A stretch of DNA of 64,000 nt from Moorena sp. SIOASIH. Its GTDB lineage: Bacteria > Cyanobacteriota > Cyanobacteriia > Cyanobacteriales > Coleofasciculaceae. A program made the position numbers and the translations under genes. Below are positions 1 through 8,642 of this stretch, piece after piece (position 1 is the first letter of the stretch; each line of letters starts with the position of its first letter). The stretch is from assembly GCF_010671925.1 (NCBI RefSeq), contig NZ_JAAHIH010000006.1:850707-914706 (forward strand), in the 5' to 3' direction. The notes under the pieces were generated by a model. The model had not been told where the DNA came from, searched no databases, and worked only from the letters and a program-made list of their open reading frames with translations.

Positions 1-342
1 TACGATCGCACTAGTATCAATCTCCACCTCCTCAAACATCGTCCGCAGCACTTGCCCTTGAGGATCTTTACTCAAAAACCCAGCTACCTTAACCTCTGCT
101 CCCAGCTTAGCAAAATTATAAACAGCATTTGCCCCACCACCAGGAGTTTGACGAGTGGTTTCATGACGTATTATTAATACTGGTGCTTCTCGTGAAATTC
201 GTTCCACTTCACCTGTGAGAAACTCATCAAGAGTTAAATCACCAACCACGAGCACCTTGGATTGCTTAAAACCATCAATTAGCTCAAACAAACGGGGAGC
301 TGAAGCAGTTAGTTGAGTTTTGAAAGACGCAAATTCAGTCAT
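1..342 (-). CDS. PfkB-family carbohydrate kinase, HldE/RfaE-like N-terminal domain (partial)
   Basis: The gene runs off the left edge of the window, so only its first 114 codons are visible. They contain a hydrophobic strand followed by GDLTLDEFLTGEV, then SREAPV and a glycine-rich TPGGGANAVYNFAKLGAEVKVAG stretch split over residues 60-83, which is the N-terminal substrate-binding signature of ribokinase/PfkB sugar kinases. The REAPV element and the domain order best fit the heptose-7-phosphate kinase half of HldE, an enzyme of ADP-heptose synthesis for the outer envelope. The ATP site and any C-terminal nucleotidyltransferase domain lie outside the window, so the exact substrate is uncertain. 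The ATG at 342 is the only good start; a tandem repeat follows directly upstream. Confidence 0.75.
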   Translation of the reverse strand, partial: MTEFASFKTQLTASAPRLFELIDGFKQSKVLVVGDLTLDEFLTGEVERISREAPVLIIRHETTRQTPGGGANAVYNFAKLGAEVKVAGFLSKDPQGQVLRTMFEEVEIDTSAIV

Positions 343-350
343 AGAGCAAA

Positions 351-388
351 GAGAGTAGGGAGTAGGGAGTAGGGAGTAGGGAGTCGGG
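351..388. repeat. GAGTAGG short tandem repeat
   Basis: About five copies of the heptamer GGAGTAG lie just upstream of the kinase start. The same heptamer recurs at about 40880-40897. Short tandem heptamers of this kind are common between genes in filamentous cyanobacteria. Confidence 0.85.
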
Positions 389-473
389 ATAATAAAATTT
401 AATGTACTTGATAACTGTGATAACGCTATAGTTTAGTATTAATTAGTTTATCCTTACTGTTACTTTAAATACC

Positions 474-626
474 AGCTATCAGCTATCAGCTATCAGCTTT
501 TACCCAGACTTTCAATTCCCATTAATCTCGAAGTCTTAAATTCTCCCGTTCCAGGTTGATCTTAAGCTTACAGCTGACCGCTGACAGCTGTTCGCGTAGC
601 CTGCGCGTAGCGCATATGCTTAGGGA
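474..626 (-). repeat. Composite dispersed repeat, copy 1
   Basis: Read on the minus strand it starts with CCTAAGCATATGCGC and a TACGCGCAGG/GCGAACAG palindrome, continues through a core containing AATTTAAGACTTCGAGATTAA and TTGAAAGTCTG (shown in part), and ends with AGCTGATAGCTGATAGC. The same order of elements is found on the plus strand at 18970-19170 and near 63710-63870, so it is a mobile or duplicated unit of about 150 bp with variable ends. Confidence 0.6.
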
Positions 627-928
627 TTAGTTTACCAGAATGTGGTTGGGATTTATCAAAACGTTTTCAACTAAGTACTTGGACATCAATTATGTTAACT
701 GTGTTAAGAAATTTAAAGTTTATAAACCCGTTTCTGTTCCCTGTTCCTTACTCGCTAATTCCTATTGCTATAGTATCAACCGTTATTCACAATAGCATTT
801 TATTATTTTTAAGTAAGTTTTATGTAAAGTTTATGTATTGTTAGTCAATTATCCTGCCCCTTGCTATAGACTTATTTTTATTACTTAAGCCTCAGTACTA
901 TCAACAAATGATTACCAGGGGTAAATCA

Positions 929-1483
929 ATGTTAAAGCTACAAAGTATCTGCCAAAACTTAGCACTACTAACTACTGGTGCGGCTTTAAGCCTAGCAGTT
1001 ATTGAAACTAATCCTGCCCAAGCTATTACCATTACCTATGAGTTTTCAACAGAAGAATTTTCTGGTAAGTTCAGCTATGATGACGCCAATGAAACTCGGA
1101 GAGAATTTGATTATCGTGAGCCTGGTATTACCGTGGTCGAGTTAACGTATCCAGTAGATGAGATTGAGTTTTTTTTCAACAATAGAACCTATACCAAGGC
1201 GGATTCTACGAGAGAGCCTGTATGGTCAATCCTGGCCGAACAAGGCCAGCTAAGTTGGGCTACAGAAGATTTTAGTTTTAATCCTGATAGTGGTCCGAGT
1301 ATTTTCGGAGACTTATTTACTGCGTTCGAGGTAGATGGAGAATTCGTAGACACAGTGAGTTTTAGGCTGGTTGAAGATGAACCACCAGCAAGTGTACCTG
1401 AACCTGGCACAGTTATAGGACTTACTCTTTTAGGTTTAGGCTGGCTCTCACAGAAAAAGATAGCATCTTCGCCAAAGGTATAG
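929..1483 (+). CDS. PEP-CTERM sorting domain protein
   Basis: This is a small exported protein of unknown function. Residues 1-33 from the ATG at 929 form a signal peptide ending near NPAQA. The C-terminus carries the PEP-CTERM signal: VPEPGTVIGLTLLGLGWL followed by the basic QKK. In this system an exosortase-type transpeptidase recognises the motif, so the protein is probably surface-anchored or exported with exopolysaccharide. The central 120 residues are acidic and beta-rich with no domain I recognise. An upstream in-frame ATG at 908 adds seven residues; 929 is preferred because it opens directly on a standard signal peptide. No co-transcribed neighbour is seen. Confidence 0.85.
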   Translation: MLKLQSICQNLALLTTGAALSLAVIETNPAQAITITYEFSTEEFSGKFSYDDANETRREFDYREPGITVVELTYPVDEIEFFFNNRTYTKADSTREPVWSILAEQGQLSWATEDFSFNPDSGPSIFGDLFTAFEVDGEFVDTVSFRLVEDEPPASVPEPGTVIGLTLLGLGWLSQKKIASSPKV

Positions 1484-1880
1484 AAAAAACAGACTAAAAA
1501 AACCTAAGCATATCCGCTACGCGCACGCTACGTGAACAGCTATCAGCCTATGCGCTACGGGCACGCTACTTGAGGTGCCGTCAGCTTTTGAATAAAACAG
1601 GTAAGCATCAGGGCTATAGCAATCCTATATGATTCGTGAAATATATTGGCCAAAGCTATCGTTATAACCCTTGCCCAGTAAGGATTTACGATTTTGCAGA
1701 TTTTACAAATGATTTAGGATTGCTATATATAGCAATTCTCAGGAGGAGTGAGCGACATTGCTTATCCTTTTAAGGCAGAAGGCACCCACCCCAGGGCAAA
1801 GGCATCTTATTTTGAAACGCCTACTGGATATGAGATTCATAGGATAAGTACTTTTGCTGATCAATTTTGAAATCTTTGTT

Positions 1881-1928
1881 AGGTGCGCTTTCCGCATCTA
1901 ATTATTAAATTCGCCACGGGTCGCACCT
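1881..1928. repeat. AGGTGCG palindromic repeat, copy 1
   Basis: This is a 48-bp imperfect palindrome with ends AGGTGCGCTTTCCG and CCACGGGTCGCACCT around an AATTTAATT-like centre. Related copies lie at 2018, 7042, 18372, 47157 and 61317, with a partial one near 11146. It could form a stem-loop in RNA. Confidence 0.8.
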
Positions 1929-2071
1929 CTTGATGCAGTGCGGTCATGGGGGAAACCACGGCAGTCGCTCATGGGGGGAACCCCCACATGAAGGCGCTGC
2001 CTTCCCAAGACCGTAATGGTGCGTTTGACCCGTAATTAAATTCGCCACGGGTCGCACCTGAGGCATCGCTT
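1929..2071. repeat. CTTGATGCA/TGCATCGCT palindromic element with nested repeat
   Basis: The element is bounded by CTTGATGCAG and GCATCGCTT. It has internal units of CATGGGGGAAACC type and carries a complete AGGTGCG palindrome (2018-2059) near its right end. The same outer boundaries occur at 7000, 14095, 40505, 40898, 47589, 50730, 60476 and about 61096. Confidence 0.75.
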
Positions 2072-2091
2072 CTGAGTAAGGCTTATAGAAT

Positions 2092-2778
2092 TTAGATGCG
2101 TTTGCCCTGGTCAAACAAGGCTTCCATACTGCCACTCACAAGAAATTCCTTTAAAGAACCGAAAACTTCTCTTGCTCCCTTATTTATTAACAGCTTCTCT
2201 TGAAAGTTAGAACTAATACCAATGCAATACATACCAGCAGCATCTCCAGCTTGTATACCAGTTGGACTGTCTTCAAAAACTAAAACTCGCGAGTTGAAGC
2301 TTGATGGGATATTAAGCTTTTTGGCACAAGCTAGATAAGGATCGGGATGAGGTTTTTTGCGTGCACAATCTTCGTAGCCCAATACAACCGTAAAAGCAAG
2401 ATTGTAGTGAGTTAAAATTTTAGTAATGTATCTTCTCGACCCATTGCTTACAATCCCATAGGGAACCTTTTTTGCTTGTAACAAATCCACTACTTCTTCC
2501 ACCCCTTCTAAGAGAGAGGGGTATAGAGTGGAAGATAACATAAGAGATAGCTTGGTTTCAGCCAGAACTTCAGCCCGATCGGTCTTTCCTATCTGAGTAG
2601 CTAGAAAAAGAGCAATTTCGCCAGATGCTCTTCCAGTGAGTTTTTTCCTGGGATAATCTGGCATAGTAGTGCCAAATACTATTTGATACGCTTGTCTCCA
2701 CATTTGACTGTGAATCTCAAAGCTATCAACCAGAACTCCATCAAAATCAAAGATAACCCCTTTCAAATAATATGTCAT
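2092..2778 (-). CDS. HAD-superfamily phosphatase / beta-phosphoglucomutase-like
   Basis: This 228-residue protein has the HAD core. Motif I is FDFDGVLVDS (residues 10-19), with the nucleophilic Asp and the acid-base Asp two residues later. Motif II lies in YGIVSNGS, the motif III lysine in KKPHPDPY, and motif IV is VFEDSPTGIQAG. A helical cap (residues 20-90) places it with subfamily I phosphatases such as phosphoglycolate phosphatase and beta-phosphoglucomutase. The start overlaps the stop of the upstream flavoenzyme gene by 4 bp (ATGA), so the two are probably translationally coupled and act on the same metabolite. The substrate cannot be read from the sequence. Confidence 0.85.
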   Translation of the reverse strand: MTYYLKGVIFDFDGVLVDSFEIHSQMWRQAYQIVFGTTMPDYPRKKLTGRASGEIALFLATQIGKTDRAEVLAETKLSLMLSSTLYPSLLEGVEEVVDLLQAKKVPYGIVSNGSRRYITKILTHYNLAFTVVLGYEDCARKKPHPDPYLACAKKLNIPSSFNSRVLVFEDSPTGIQAGDAAGMYCIGISSNFQEKLLINKGAREVFGSLKEFLVSGSMEALFDQGKRI

Positions 2779-4091
2779 GCAAATATTTTTTGTAGATAAC
2801 CGTTCAGAAACTTTCCTCTTGGGTCCATTTGCCTGCGAAGGTTAATAAATTCTTCCCACTTTGGATAAATCTTTTTGAAGTCGCTAGCAGTCATCCTATG
2901 TCTTTTAGCCCAATGTGGTCGCCCCTCATACTTCTTAAATACATCCTCAATAGTTTTAAATGCAGAGTATGAGTCAGCATGCTCTGGAATACGTGTAACG
3001 CAGCCCACAGTTACAATGTCGCAATCGTAAGCATAACTCAACCATGCTGTCTCTCGACAAATAAAACGAATATCCATCGGAATATGAGCATAGGATTTAT
3101 TCTGGTGAGAGTTGAGAGTTTTTTTGAGTTCTAAAAAACAGGCTTCAAAACGGTCTCTTGGAACGATCCACTCAGACAGTTCAATTGTCGAGCCCCTCGA
3201 TTTTGTCACTGTTTCTTCATACAGCCTTCCTAGATGTAAATAGACATGATTAAAAAAGAGCCTTTGAATAATCTTGTTAGCCAGAACAGTTAAAAATGGA
3301 TATTTAACTGTATATTTATACAGTAATGCAGAAACTTTTCTTCTATGCTTAATGTACCAGGGCTTTTTAGATGTATTGTGGTTCAGTGATTCTGTCTTAA
3401 TCCCTTTAATTACATAGCCATATCCTGTATGTGGGAGCCACAATATTCTATAAAAAAAATTGTTTGATAGTTCTTTTTTCCATGTACTTAGCCAAATATT
3501 ATCCTCTATCGGCTCTTCTTTGATGTATAATAAAAAAGCTGGCTCACACTTGATTGTCACCGTTGAAATCACTCCCAATAAACCCAATGATACTTGGGTC
3601 GCATCCATGAGAGGAGAACCTTGGGTTACATTAATAACAGTGCCATCAGCAGTTATCAAACGACAAGAAGTAATATAGTATGACAGCAAATGAGCTTCTC
3701 TTCCAGTGCCATGAGTTCCGGTTGCTAAAGCACCCCCTAGAGAGATCGTATCAATGTCGGGTAAAGCAGGTAAAGACCATCCTTCAATATCGATTGCCCT
3801 TAAAAGGCTTTTTAGAGTTATTCCACTTTGGACTGTTATTTCCATTTGCTCTTTATCAATTTTAAGTATTTCATTATACTTTTCTAAGGAAATTAAAGTT
3901 GAGGTGCCAGCACAAATGTCAGCAGATGATTTTCCAGTCCCAATTACGCGAACACTAGAAGTATTTTGAATAATTTCAATTAACTCAGTTTCATTTGTTG
4001 GGGTGCAAAGGGTTTCATAAGAATGTTTAATTCTGTTATTCCAACTTTTCCAAACTTTTCCAGTACTATTTGATTGTGATTGCCTAATCAT
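2775..4091 (-). CDS. FAD-linked oxidoreductase of the aldonolactone oxidase (VAO) family
   Basis: This 438-residue protein resembles L-gulono-/D-arabinono-1,4-lactone oxidases. The N-terminal FAD domain has RVIGTGKSS, then SLGGALATGTHGTG (about residues 122-135, the flavin-binding loop), and GLLGVISTVTIKC. The C-terminal ALO-type domain ends with HWAKRH...YPKWEEF...DPRGKFLN; characterised members usually have HWGK where this has HWAK. Such enzymes oxidise sugar lactones or sugar alcohols. It is the middle gene of a minus-strand group with a sulfotransferase and a CmcI-like gene upstream, and it overlaps the HAD gene by 4 bp. A role in tailoring a sugar or polyol is plausible but inferred. Confidence 0.85.
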   Translation of the reverse strand: MIRQSQSNSTGKVWKSWNNRIKHSYETLCTPTNETELIEIIQNTSSVRVIGTGKSSADICAGTSTLISLEKYNEILKIDKEQMEITVQSGITLKSLLRAIDIEGWSLPALPDIDTISLGGALATGTHGTGREAHLLSYYITSCRLITADGTVINVTQGSPLMDATQVSLGLLGVISTVTIKCEPAFLLYIKEEPIEDNIWLSTWKKELSNNFFYRILWLPHTGYGYVIKGIKTESLNHNTSKKPWYIKHRRKVSALLYKYTVKYPFLTVLANKIIQRLFFNHVYLHLGRLYEETVTKSRGSTIELSEWIVPRDRFEACFLELKKTLNSHQNKSYAHIPMDIRFICRETAWLSYAYDCDIVTVGCVTRIPEHADSYSAFKTIEDVFKKYEGRPHWAKRHRMTASDFKKIYPKWEEFINLRRQMDPRGKFLNGYLQKIFA

Positions 4092-4431
4092 GTTCGATGC
4101 CTCAAAAAAATTTAGCTTAATCTATTGTTAGGACAACACTCTGAAGTCACTCAAAATTCCAACAGCAAACGTCTGCTGTACAATACCTATAAAATTCTGG
4201 CAAAACCAGGAAAAACCTTGCAATGACCAGTTTTAAGGCTTGCTTCCTGCTTCAATCTAGGGGGGCGACTGCTTCTAGTTCACAGTCACAGGCGTAACTT
4301 TGGGTACAGCCTAACCTAGTAAATTGATTCACGAACCCGTACTGGGACAAATACTATCATAGACAGTAAAAGATGCCCCGTCTTTTTTACCCTTTTTCTT
4401 AAACTTAAAAGCTCTGCTGAAATTACAGATT
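4092..4431. other. Intergenic, no gene seen
   Basis: These 340 bases separate the CmcI-like gene from the flavoenzyme gene, both on the minus strand. I find no ORF, tRNA or clear hairpin. The flavoenzyme-HAD pair may therefore have its own promoter here. Confidence 0.5.
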
Positions 4432-5202
4432 TCACACTTTTTTGATAACTGAATTCCAATTCTTTGAAACATTGTAGCCATACATATCTAAGTAATAACT
4501 ATCTATTAAATACTCATCTTCATGATTTTTCAGCCATCCTTCCAACTCTTTCATTAGCCTTTCCCCTAATGTTTCTTGGTCGGGATAATCTTCTTCATAG
4601 GTGCCAATAACTTTCTCATCTTTGATGCCACGCTTCCACATTAAAGGATTAGTATCCTCAATAATGATATAGTCTCCACTCTGAAGACCATTGTTATGAA
4701 AATACTCTAAAATTCCCGCTGAATTGACATGAGCATCTTCAGTAATGAACCAAGGATGAGGGAGAGTAGAGAGTAGCTCGGGAGGCAATATAGACTCTAT
4801 GCAATTACTATCTCCTTCTATAAACCGAACTCTTGGGTGGTCTTTCGCCTTATCATCTAGGAGAGATAAATCTATGTCAATTGAGTAAACGCAGCTTTCA
4901 ATTTCCAATGCCTTCGCAATATCTGCAAACCAAATTGCACTACCACCATTGAATGCACCGATTTCAATAATCGTTTTAGGTTGAAGCTCGTACATCAGCA
5001 TCGGATAAAGAGTGATTTCCGGAACTCCTTTAGCCAAAATCATTCCTTTCCATGTCTGTAAATTGTTGTTTTGCAACAGATTTTTCCACGCGGCTTCTGG
5101 AAGATCACTACGATACTCTCGATCAGAAATCTTGACAAACCGTTTTTGGTTCGATAGTTCGTGTTTATGTTTGGCAATTTGAACTGTTGTTTTGAAACTC
5201 AT
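4432..5202 (-). CDS. CmcI-like (cephalosporin hydroxylase family) SAM-dependent protein
   Basis: This 256-residue protein has a Rossmann methyltransferase core. Motif I is TIIEIGAFNGGSAIWFA (residues 91-107), an acidic strand follows (VYSIDIDLS), then VRFIEGDS and the late strand DYIIIEDTNP. This arrangement is typical of the CmcI family (Pfam cephalosporin hydroxylase), whose members are mostly O-methyltransferases or enzymes of sugar and natural-product tailoring. It lies 30 bp downstream of the sulfotransferase gene, so they probably form one transcript. The name of the family should not be taken as the reaction: nothing here indicates beta-lactam synthesis. Confidence 0.8.
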   Translation of the reverse strand: MSFKTTVQIAKHKHELSNQKRFVKISDREYRSDLPEAAWKNLLQNNNLQTWKGMILAKGVPEITLYPMLMYELQPKTIIEIGAFNGGSAIWFADIAKALEIESCVYSIDIDLSLLDDKAKDHPRVRFIEGDSNCIESILPPELLSTLPHPWFITEDAHVNSAGILEYFHNNGLQSGDYIIIEDTNPLMWKRGIKDEKVIGTYEEDYPDQETLGERLMKELEGWLKNHEDEYLIDSYYLDMYGYNVSKNWNSVIKKV

Positions 5203-5232
5203 AATATTATCCTTTCATATGTTCATAGATAA

Positions 5233-6171
5233 TCATACAATAGTTTCATTGAATTCACAATCTAATTGACCTGTGTTGAGCCAATGAAAACAGTCTTGTT
5301 CCAATTGTGTCCGAGCTATCTGTTCGTACTTGTCAAGATCTTCAGAAGTTAAAACATTTCGCCATTGACTCTTCTCACCCTTCCGAAAAAAGACATTGGC
5401 TCCTCCTTCTAAAAAAGTTCCATTGAAAGGAGCTAACAACTCTGCGTTTTGTTTCATATAGCTAAAACTGCAATGTTCAAGAATCCTTTCCCAGTTTTCA
5501 GGTTTGATTGAAATATCTAGAAAAGCTGCAATTCGCTTCACCTGTCCTGGCAAATCTTGTTTAAGCAAATTAAAATGAACAAGTAATACATTAGGCAATC
5601 CTCGAATATTCCACCCCGAACGAATGTGGTTCCAGTATGACAAGATAGGATATCCGTCTAGATCGAGCCACTGATGAAAATAATCTCGAAACGATATCGT
5701 AGGCTTTCGCACTATCCCAACACGGCAAGGTGTTTTATTCATCATTTTAAATGTCTCACTCCATTTGTCTGTAATTAAGCAATTATAGTGATAAAAACTC
5801 CAGATTACGTCTTTTCCCTCTCTAGCAACATAAATATACTTTGACCTCGAAGAAAATGATAACGAGTCTGGGGGTAAATGACTTTTTAAAAAGCGACGAT
5901 GGGTTTGTGCTTCAAGATTTTTTAGCCTTATTTCTTTCGAGATAATTGGCGACTCTACCCAAGGGGATAATTTTGGTATATCTAAACCTTCTTGTCCTTG
6001 AAACAACAACTGAGAAACAATTTGTTGCATCCAAGTTGTTCCAGACTTGGGATAAGTTGCAATAATAATATCCCCATCTCTAAACCGGAAATCGTTCCAG
6101 ATACTCGAATCAACATAATCATAATTATGCCATTCTTCAGTCTTTTGATGTTGTTTGGTTTTCGCAGTCAT
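5233..6171 (-). CDS. Sulfotransferase, PAPS-dependent
   Basis: This 312-residue protein has the two PAPS signatures of cytosolic-type sulfotransferases. The 5'-phosphosulfate loop is TYPKSGTTWMQQI (residues 39-51). The 3'-phosphate strand is YIYVAREGKDVIWSFYHY. The C-terminal RKGEKSQWRNVLT matches the family RKGxxGDW-type loop. It would transfer sulfate from PAPS to a hydroxyl or amine. It is first in the minus-strand group with CmcI-like, flavoenzyme and HAD genes, which suggests assembly of a sulfated small molecule or glycolipid. The acceptor is unknown. An IS5-type remnant lies immediately upstream. Confidence 0.9.
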   Translation of the reverse strand: MTAKTKQHQKTEEWHNYDYVDSSIWNDFRFRDGDIIIATYPKSGTTWMQQIVSQLLFQGQEGLDIPKLSPWVESPIISKEIRLKNLEAQTHRRFLKSHLPPDSLSFSSRSKYIYVAREGKDVIWSFYHYNCLITDKWSETFKMMNKTPCRVGIVRKPTISFRDYFHQWLDLDGYPILSYWNHIRSGWNIRGLPNVLLVHFNLLKQDLPGQVKRIAAFLDISIKPENWERILEHCSFSYMKQNAELLAPFNGTFLEGGANVFFRKGEKSQWRNVLTSEDLDKYEQIARTQLEQDCFHWLNTGQLDCEFNETIV

Positions 6172-6203
6172 AGTGAAGGCTCCCTAAAATTAGAAACGAA
6201 TCT

Positions 6204-6735
6204 TAATAGACCTCTTGCAAACTTGGCTTTGTGCTATAATGTAAAATCAAAACAACCATGGCGCTTCCCTCAGTTAATGATTATAGATAGCCGCAATCAA
6301 ATTGCAGCGCCAACCAAAACGACGACGGCGATTACGATAACGCCCTTGAAGCACCTTAAAAATCTTTAAGCGTCTGTTAATATGCTCAATACAGAAATGA
6401 TTTGACCCGTATCTTGATCAACAATCAGTTAGATTTTGAGGGTGTGACTCTTTTTTTGGCGTTGCTGAGCCAAAGAATGGTATAATAAAAAGAAAACCAT
6501 AGTAGTTCCGTACTAGTTGCTTTTTTCCAGGGAGGCGGAACTGACCCGATTGCAAAGCGAGCATTTTCAAAAGAGCACAAACCATTGCTTAAAAAGTTTT
6601 TGGGGTAATTCCGAAGCACCGTTTGAACTTTTGAGCTGAGAGATTTTGAGCAGATGCATAATTGATCAACAGAAGGGTGTAAAGGCAAGCCACCTTTAAA
6701 TATACCATGTAATGTATTTTGCAAGAGGTCTATTA
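6204..6735 (-). mobile_element. Degenerate IS5-family insertion sequence
   Basis: Perfect 17-bp inverted ends, TAATAGACCTCTTGCAA at 6204-6220 and its complement at 6719-6735, bracket 532 bp. On the minus strand the fragments KKSHTLKSQLIVDQDTGQI and, in the same region, EHINRRLKIFKVLQGRYRNR...RRFGLRCNLIAAIYNH (ending at the stop 6274-6276) match the catalytic core and C-terminus of IS5-type DDE transposases. The part between the catalytic strands is deleted, so it is a non-functional remnant. A single end-like sequence, TTAGACCTCTTGCC, also occurs at about 46063. Confidence 0.8.
6274..6480 (-). pseudogene. IS5-type transposase remnant
   Basis: Only the VDQDTGQI strand region and the final EHINRRLK...GLRCNLIAAIYNH segment remain. 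About 100 residues between them, normally holding part of the DDE site, are missing. The N-terminal half is unrecognisable. Confidence 0.7.
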
Positions 6736-7598
6736 AAGAATGCGCCCAAGGCACATCGAATACTCTTCGTAATTAATATACAATAAGACACGACGTACAG
6801 TACGCCTAAGTTGGAAGCCTGTTTTTCGGAGCTAACAGATAGTAAATGGCTCTTCCGTACTTGTTATGCTAAATTAACACTTTGGCGAAGGGACTTCTGA
6901 GCAGGGACTGAGGCCGTGGGCCACGCGGGGCGCGTTCGGAGCAGTGGAAAGAGGCAGTATTTAGACATTTTTGTTAATTAAATAGCCTCAGAACCCTGTC
7001 TTGATGCAGTCGCTCATGGGGGAAACCCCCAAGACCGTAATGGTGCGTTTTCCGCATTAAGAATTAAATTCGCCACGGGTCGCACCTCTGCATCGCTTGT
7101 AGAGTAAGCTTTCTGATTTTTTTAACTTGAAATGAGCCCATAGCAGGTACTGAAGAACCTAGTAAATTAACTCCTCACGGTAACTTGAAATCCAATCTCC
7201 AATTTCTAAAAATCCTTGATTTCCTGCAGCGTTCGCCTTTGGCGGCTCCTTCGGAGCATGGCCAAAGTAAATAGTGGTAGGCACAGTGGCAGAGTGTGGC
7301 GCTGTCCGGCACGACGACGAGGATATTCTAGTCCAGCTTTGGCTTCTATAATTGCGATTTGAGACACGGGAGTAGATGCATTAAATGGCATTTGCCCTGA
7401 ATTATACCATATTCCGATTACATTTAGAATAAAATAGCCCTGGGTAAGCATTAGTTTAATCTGAGTTAACTCACAGCGTCGTTCGCACAGCGTGGCCAAA
7501 GGCCAAAGCCTGTGCTACAAAGAAGCCTGTGCCACAAAGCTCTTTTATTTGAAGCATGATAGCTGATAGCTGATAGCTGATAGCTGTCAGCTGATTCC
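6736..7598. other. Intergenic repeat region
   Basis: It contains a CTTGATGCAG...GCATCGCTT element with a nested AGGTGCG palindrome (7000-7098), GC-rich fragments near 6890-6950, a TTCGCACAGCGTGGCCAAAGGCC palindrome split around 7488-7510, and an AGCTGATAGCTGATAGC tandem (7561-7590). No coding region is supported. Confidence 0.55.
7000..7098. repeat. CTTGATGCA/TGCATCGCT element with nested AGGTGCG palindrome
   Basis: It has the same architecture as 1929-2071 but is shorter: CTTGATGCAGTCGCTCATGG, a GGGGGAAACCCCC centre, then the nested palindrome 7042-7087, then GCATCGCTT. Two independent copies with the same nesting indicate that the composite itself has been copied. Confidence 0.75.
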
Positions 7599-8549
7599 TT
7601 ACTTTGATACTCCTTCCTCCACAAACCCCCTCACTTCTGATAAAACATACAATGGTCTTCCTTTAACTTCTTCATAAATCCGTCCTACATATTCCCCCAA
7701 AATACCAATAGATACTAACTGCACAGCTCCCAAAAAGAAAATTGCAATCATAATGGTGGCAAACCCAGTCACAGGAGAATTCGGTTCAAAAATCCGCCAG
7801 TAAAGCACTAACCCTGCCATTAATAGCGCTATCGCTGTTGCTAATAATCCCAGATAAGTAGCGATTCGCAATGGCACTTTAGAAAAAGAAACCAGTGCAT
7901 CTACTGCTAGGGCTAGGGATTTACGAATGGTGTATTTAATCTCACCAGCAAAGCGGGGGTCACGTACATAGGAAACAGAGGTTTGCCGCAACCCTACCCA
8001 AGAACGCAATCCCCGCACGTAACGGTTGCGTTCTGGCATAGCATTGAGTACATCAACCACCCGTCGATCCATTAAACAAAAGTCCCCCGTATCTAAGGGA
8101 ATCTCGACATTGGCTAGACGGCGCAGTAAGCGATAAAATAGGTAAGCGGGAAAGCGCTTTAACCAACTTTCACGACGTCTCTGGGTGCGCTGAGCATAAA
8201 CGATTTGATAACCCTGCTGCCATTTTTCCACTAGCACTGGGATGATCTCTGGTGGGTCTTGTAAATCAGCATCTAGCACAATAATCCCTTGACCCCGCAC
8301 AAAATTTAGACCGGCAGTGACAGCAATTTGATGACCAAAGTTACGGGAAAGACTTAGGTAACATACCCTTGGGTCTTTTTGATGAAGGTCTCGCATCAGC
8401 TCTAGAGAGCGATCGCAACTGCCATCATTGACTAGAATTAACTCCACCTCCCCCAACTGATCCATTACTATACTGATGCGTCGGTACAGTTCTAAAATAC
8501 TGTTTTCCTCGTTATATACAGGAATAACCAGGGAATAGGTTGGGTTCAT
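7599..8549 (-). CDS. Family 2 glycosyltransferase, polyprenyl-phosphate type
   Basis: This 316-residue protein has a GT-A catalytic domain (residues 1-210) with YNEENSI, VNDGSCDRSLEL, the metal-binding DADLQDPPE and the GDFCLMDR loop. Two transmembrane helices follow (about 228-252 and 263-288). This is the GtrB/DPM1-like plan: transfer of a sugar from a nucleotide donor to polyprenyl phosphate on the cytoplasmic face of the membrane, for glycan or glycolipid assembly. Length is normal for the family. It stands alone on the minus strand, separated from the next gene upstream by a strong inverted repeat. Confidence 0.9.
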   Translation of the reverse strand: MNPTYSLVIPVYNEENSILELYRRISIVMDQLGEVELILVNDGSCDRSLELMRDLHQKDPRVCYLSLSRNFGHQIAVTAGLNFVRGQGIIVLDADLQDPPEIIPVLVEKWQQGYQIVYAQRTQRRRESWLKRFPAYLFYRLLRRLANVEIPLDTGDFCLMDRRVVDVLNAMPERNRYVRGLRSWVGLRQTSVSYVRDPRFAGEIKYTIRKSLALAVDALVSFSKVPLRIATYLGLLATAIALLMAGLVLYWRIFEPNSPVTGFATIMIAIFFLGAVQLVSIGILGEYVGRIYEEVKGRPLYVLSEVRGFVEEGVSK

Positions 8550-8579
8550 CGTTCTTCAACATTTTTGAATTAAGAATGT

Positions 8580-8629
8580 AGAATGCAGAATGTAGAATTC
8601 TAAATTCTTAATTCTACATTCTGCATTCT
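8580..8629. repeat. Perfect 20-bp inverted repeat
   Basis: AGAATGCAGAATGTAGAATT at 8580-8599 is repeated inverted at 8610-8629 with a 10-base loop. There is no U-run, so it is more likely a fold-back repeat than an intrinsic terminator. It lies between the pentapeptide-repeat gene and the glycosyltransferase gene, both on the minus strand. Confidence 0.8.
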
Positions 8630-8642
8630 GACAGACAACCTT

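Larger units (their letters stand above)
343..907. other. Intergenic region between divergent genes, mostly repeats
   Basis: This interval holds the GGAGTAG tandem repeat, a reverse copy of a dispersed composite repeat (474-626) and an AT-rich stretch (about 630-900) that must contain the promoter of the PEP-CTERM gene. I see no coding potential and no tRNA. Confidence 0.6.
1484..2091. other. Repeat-filled intergenic region
   Basis: The region is almost wholly dispersed repeats. It holds TACGCGCACGCTACG-type palindromes (1510-1580), a TATAGCAATCCTATAT / ATAGCAATTC segment (1614-1740), two copies of the 46-bp AGGTGCG palindrome (1881-1928 and 2018-2059) and a composite CTTGATGCAG...GCATCGCT element (1929-2071). 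The second AGGTGCG copy lies inside that composite element, so it is a nested insertion. No gene is supported. Confidence 0.6.

Noticed and set aside
4432..5202. Beta-lactam (cephalosporin) biosynthesis
   Set aside because: Only the family name suggests this; there is no ACV synthetase, isopenicillin N synthase or related gene.
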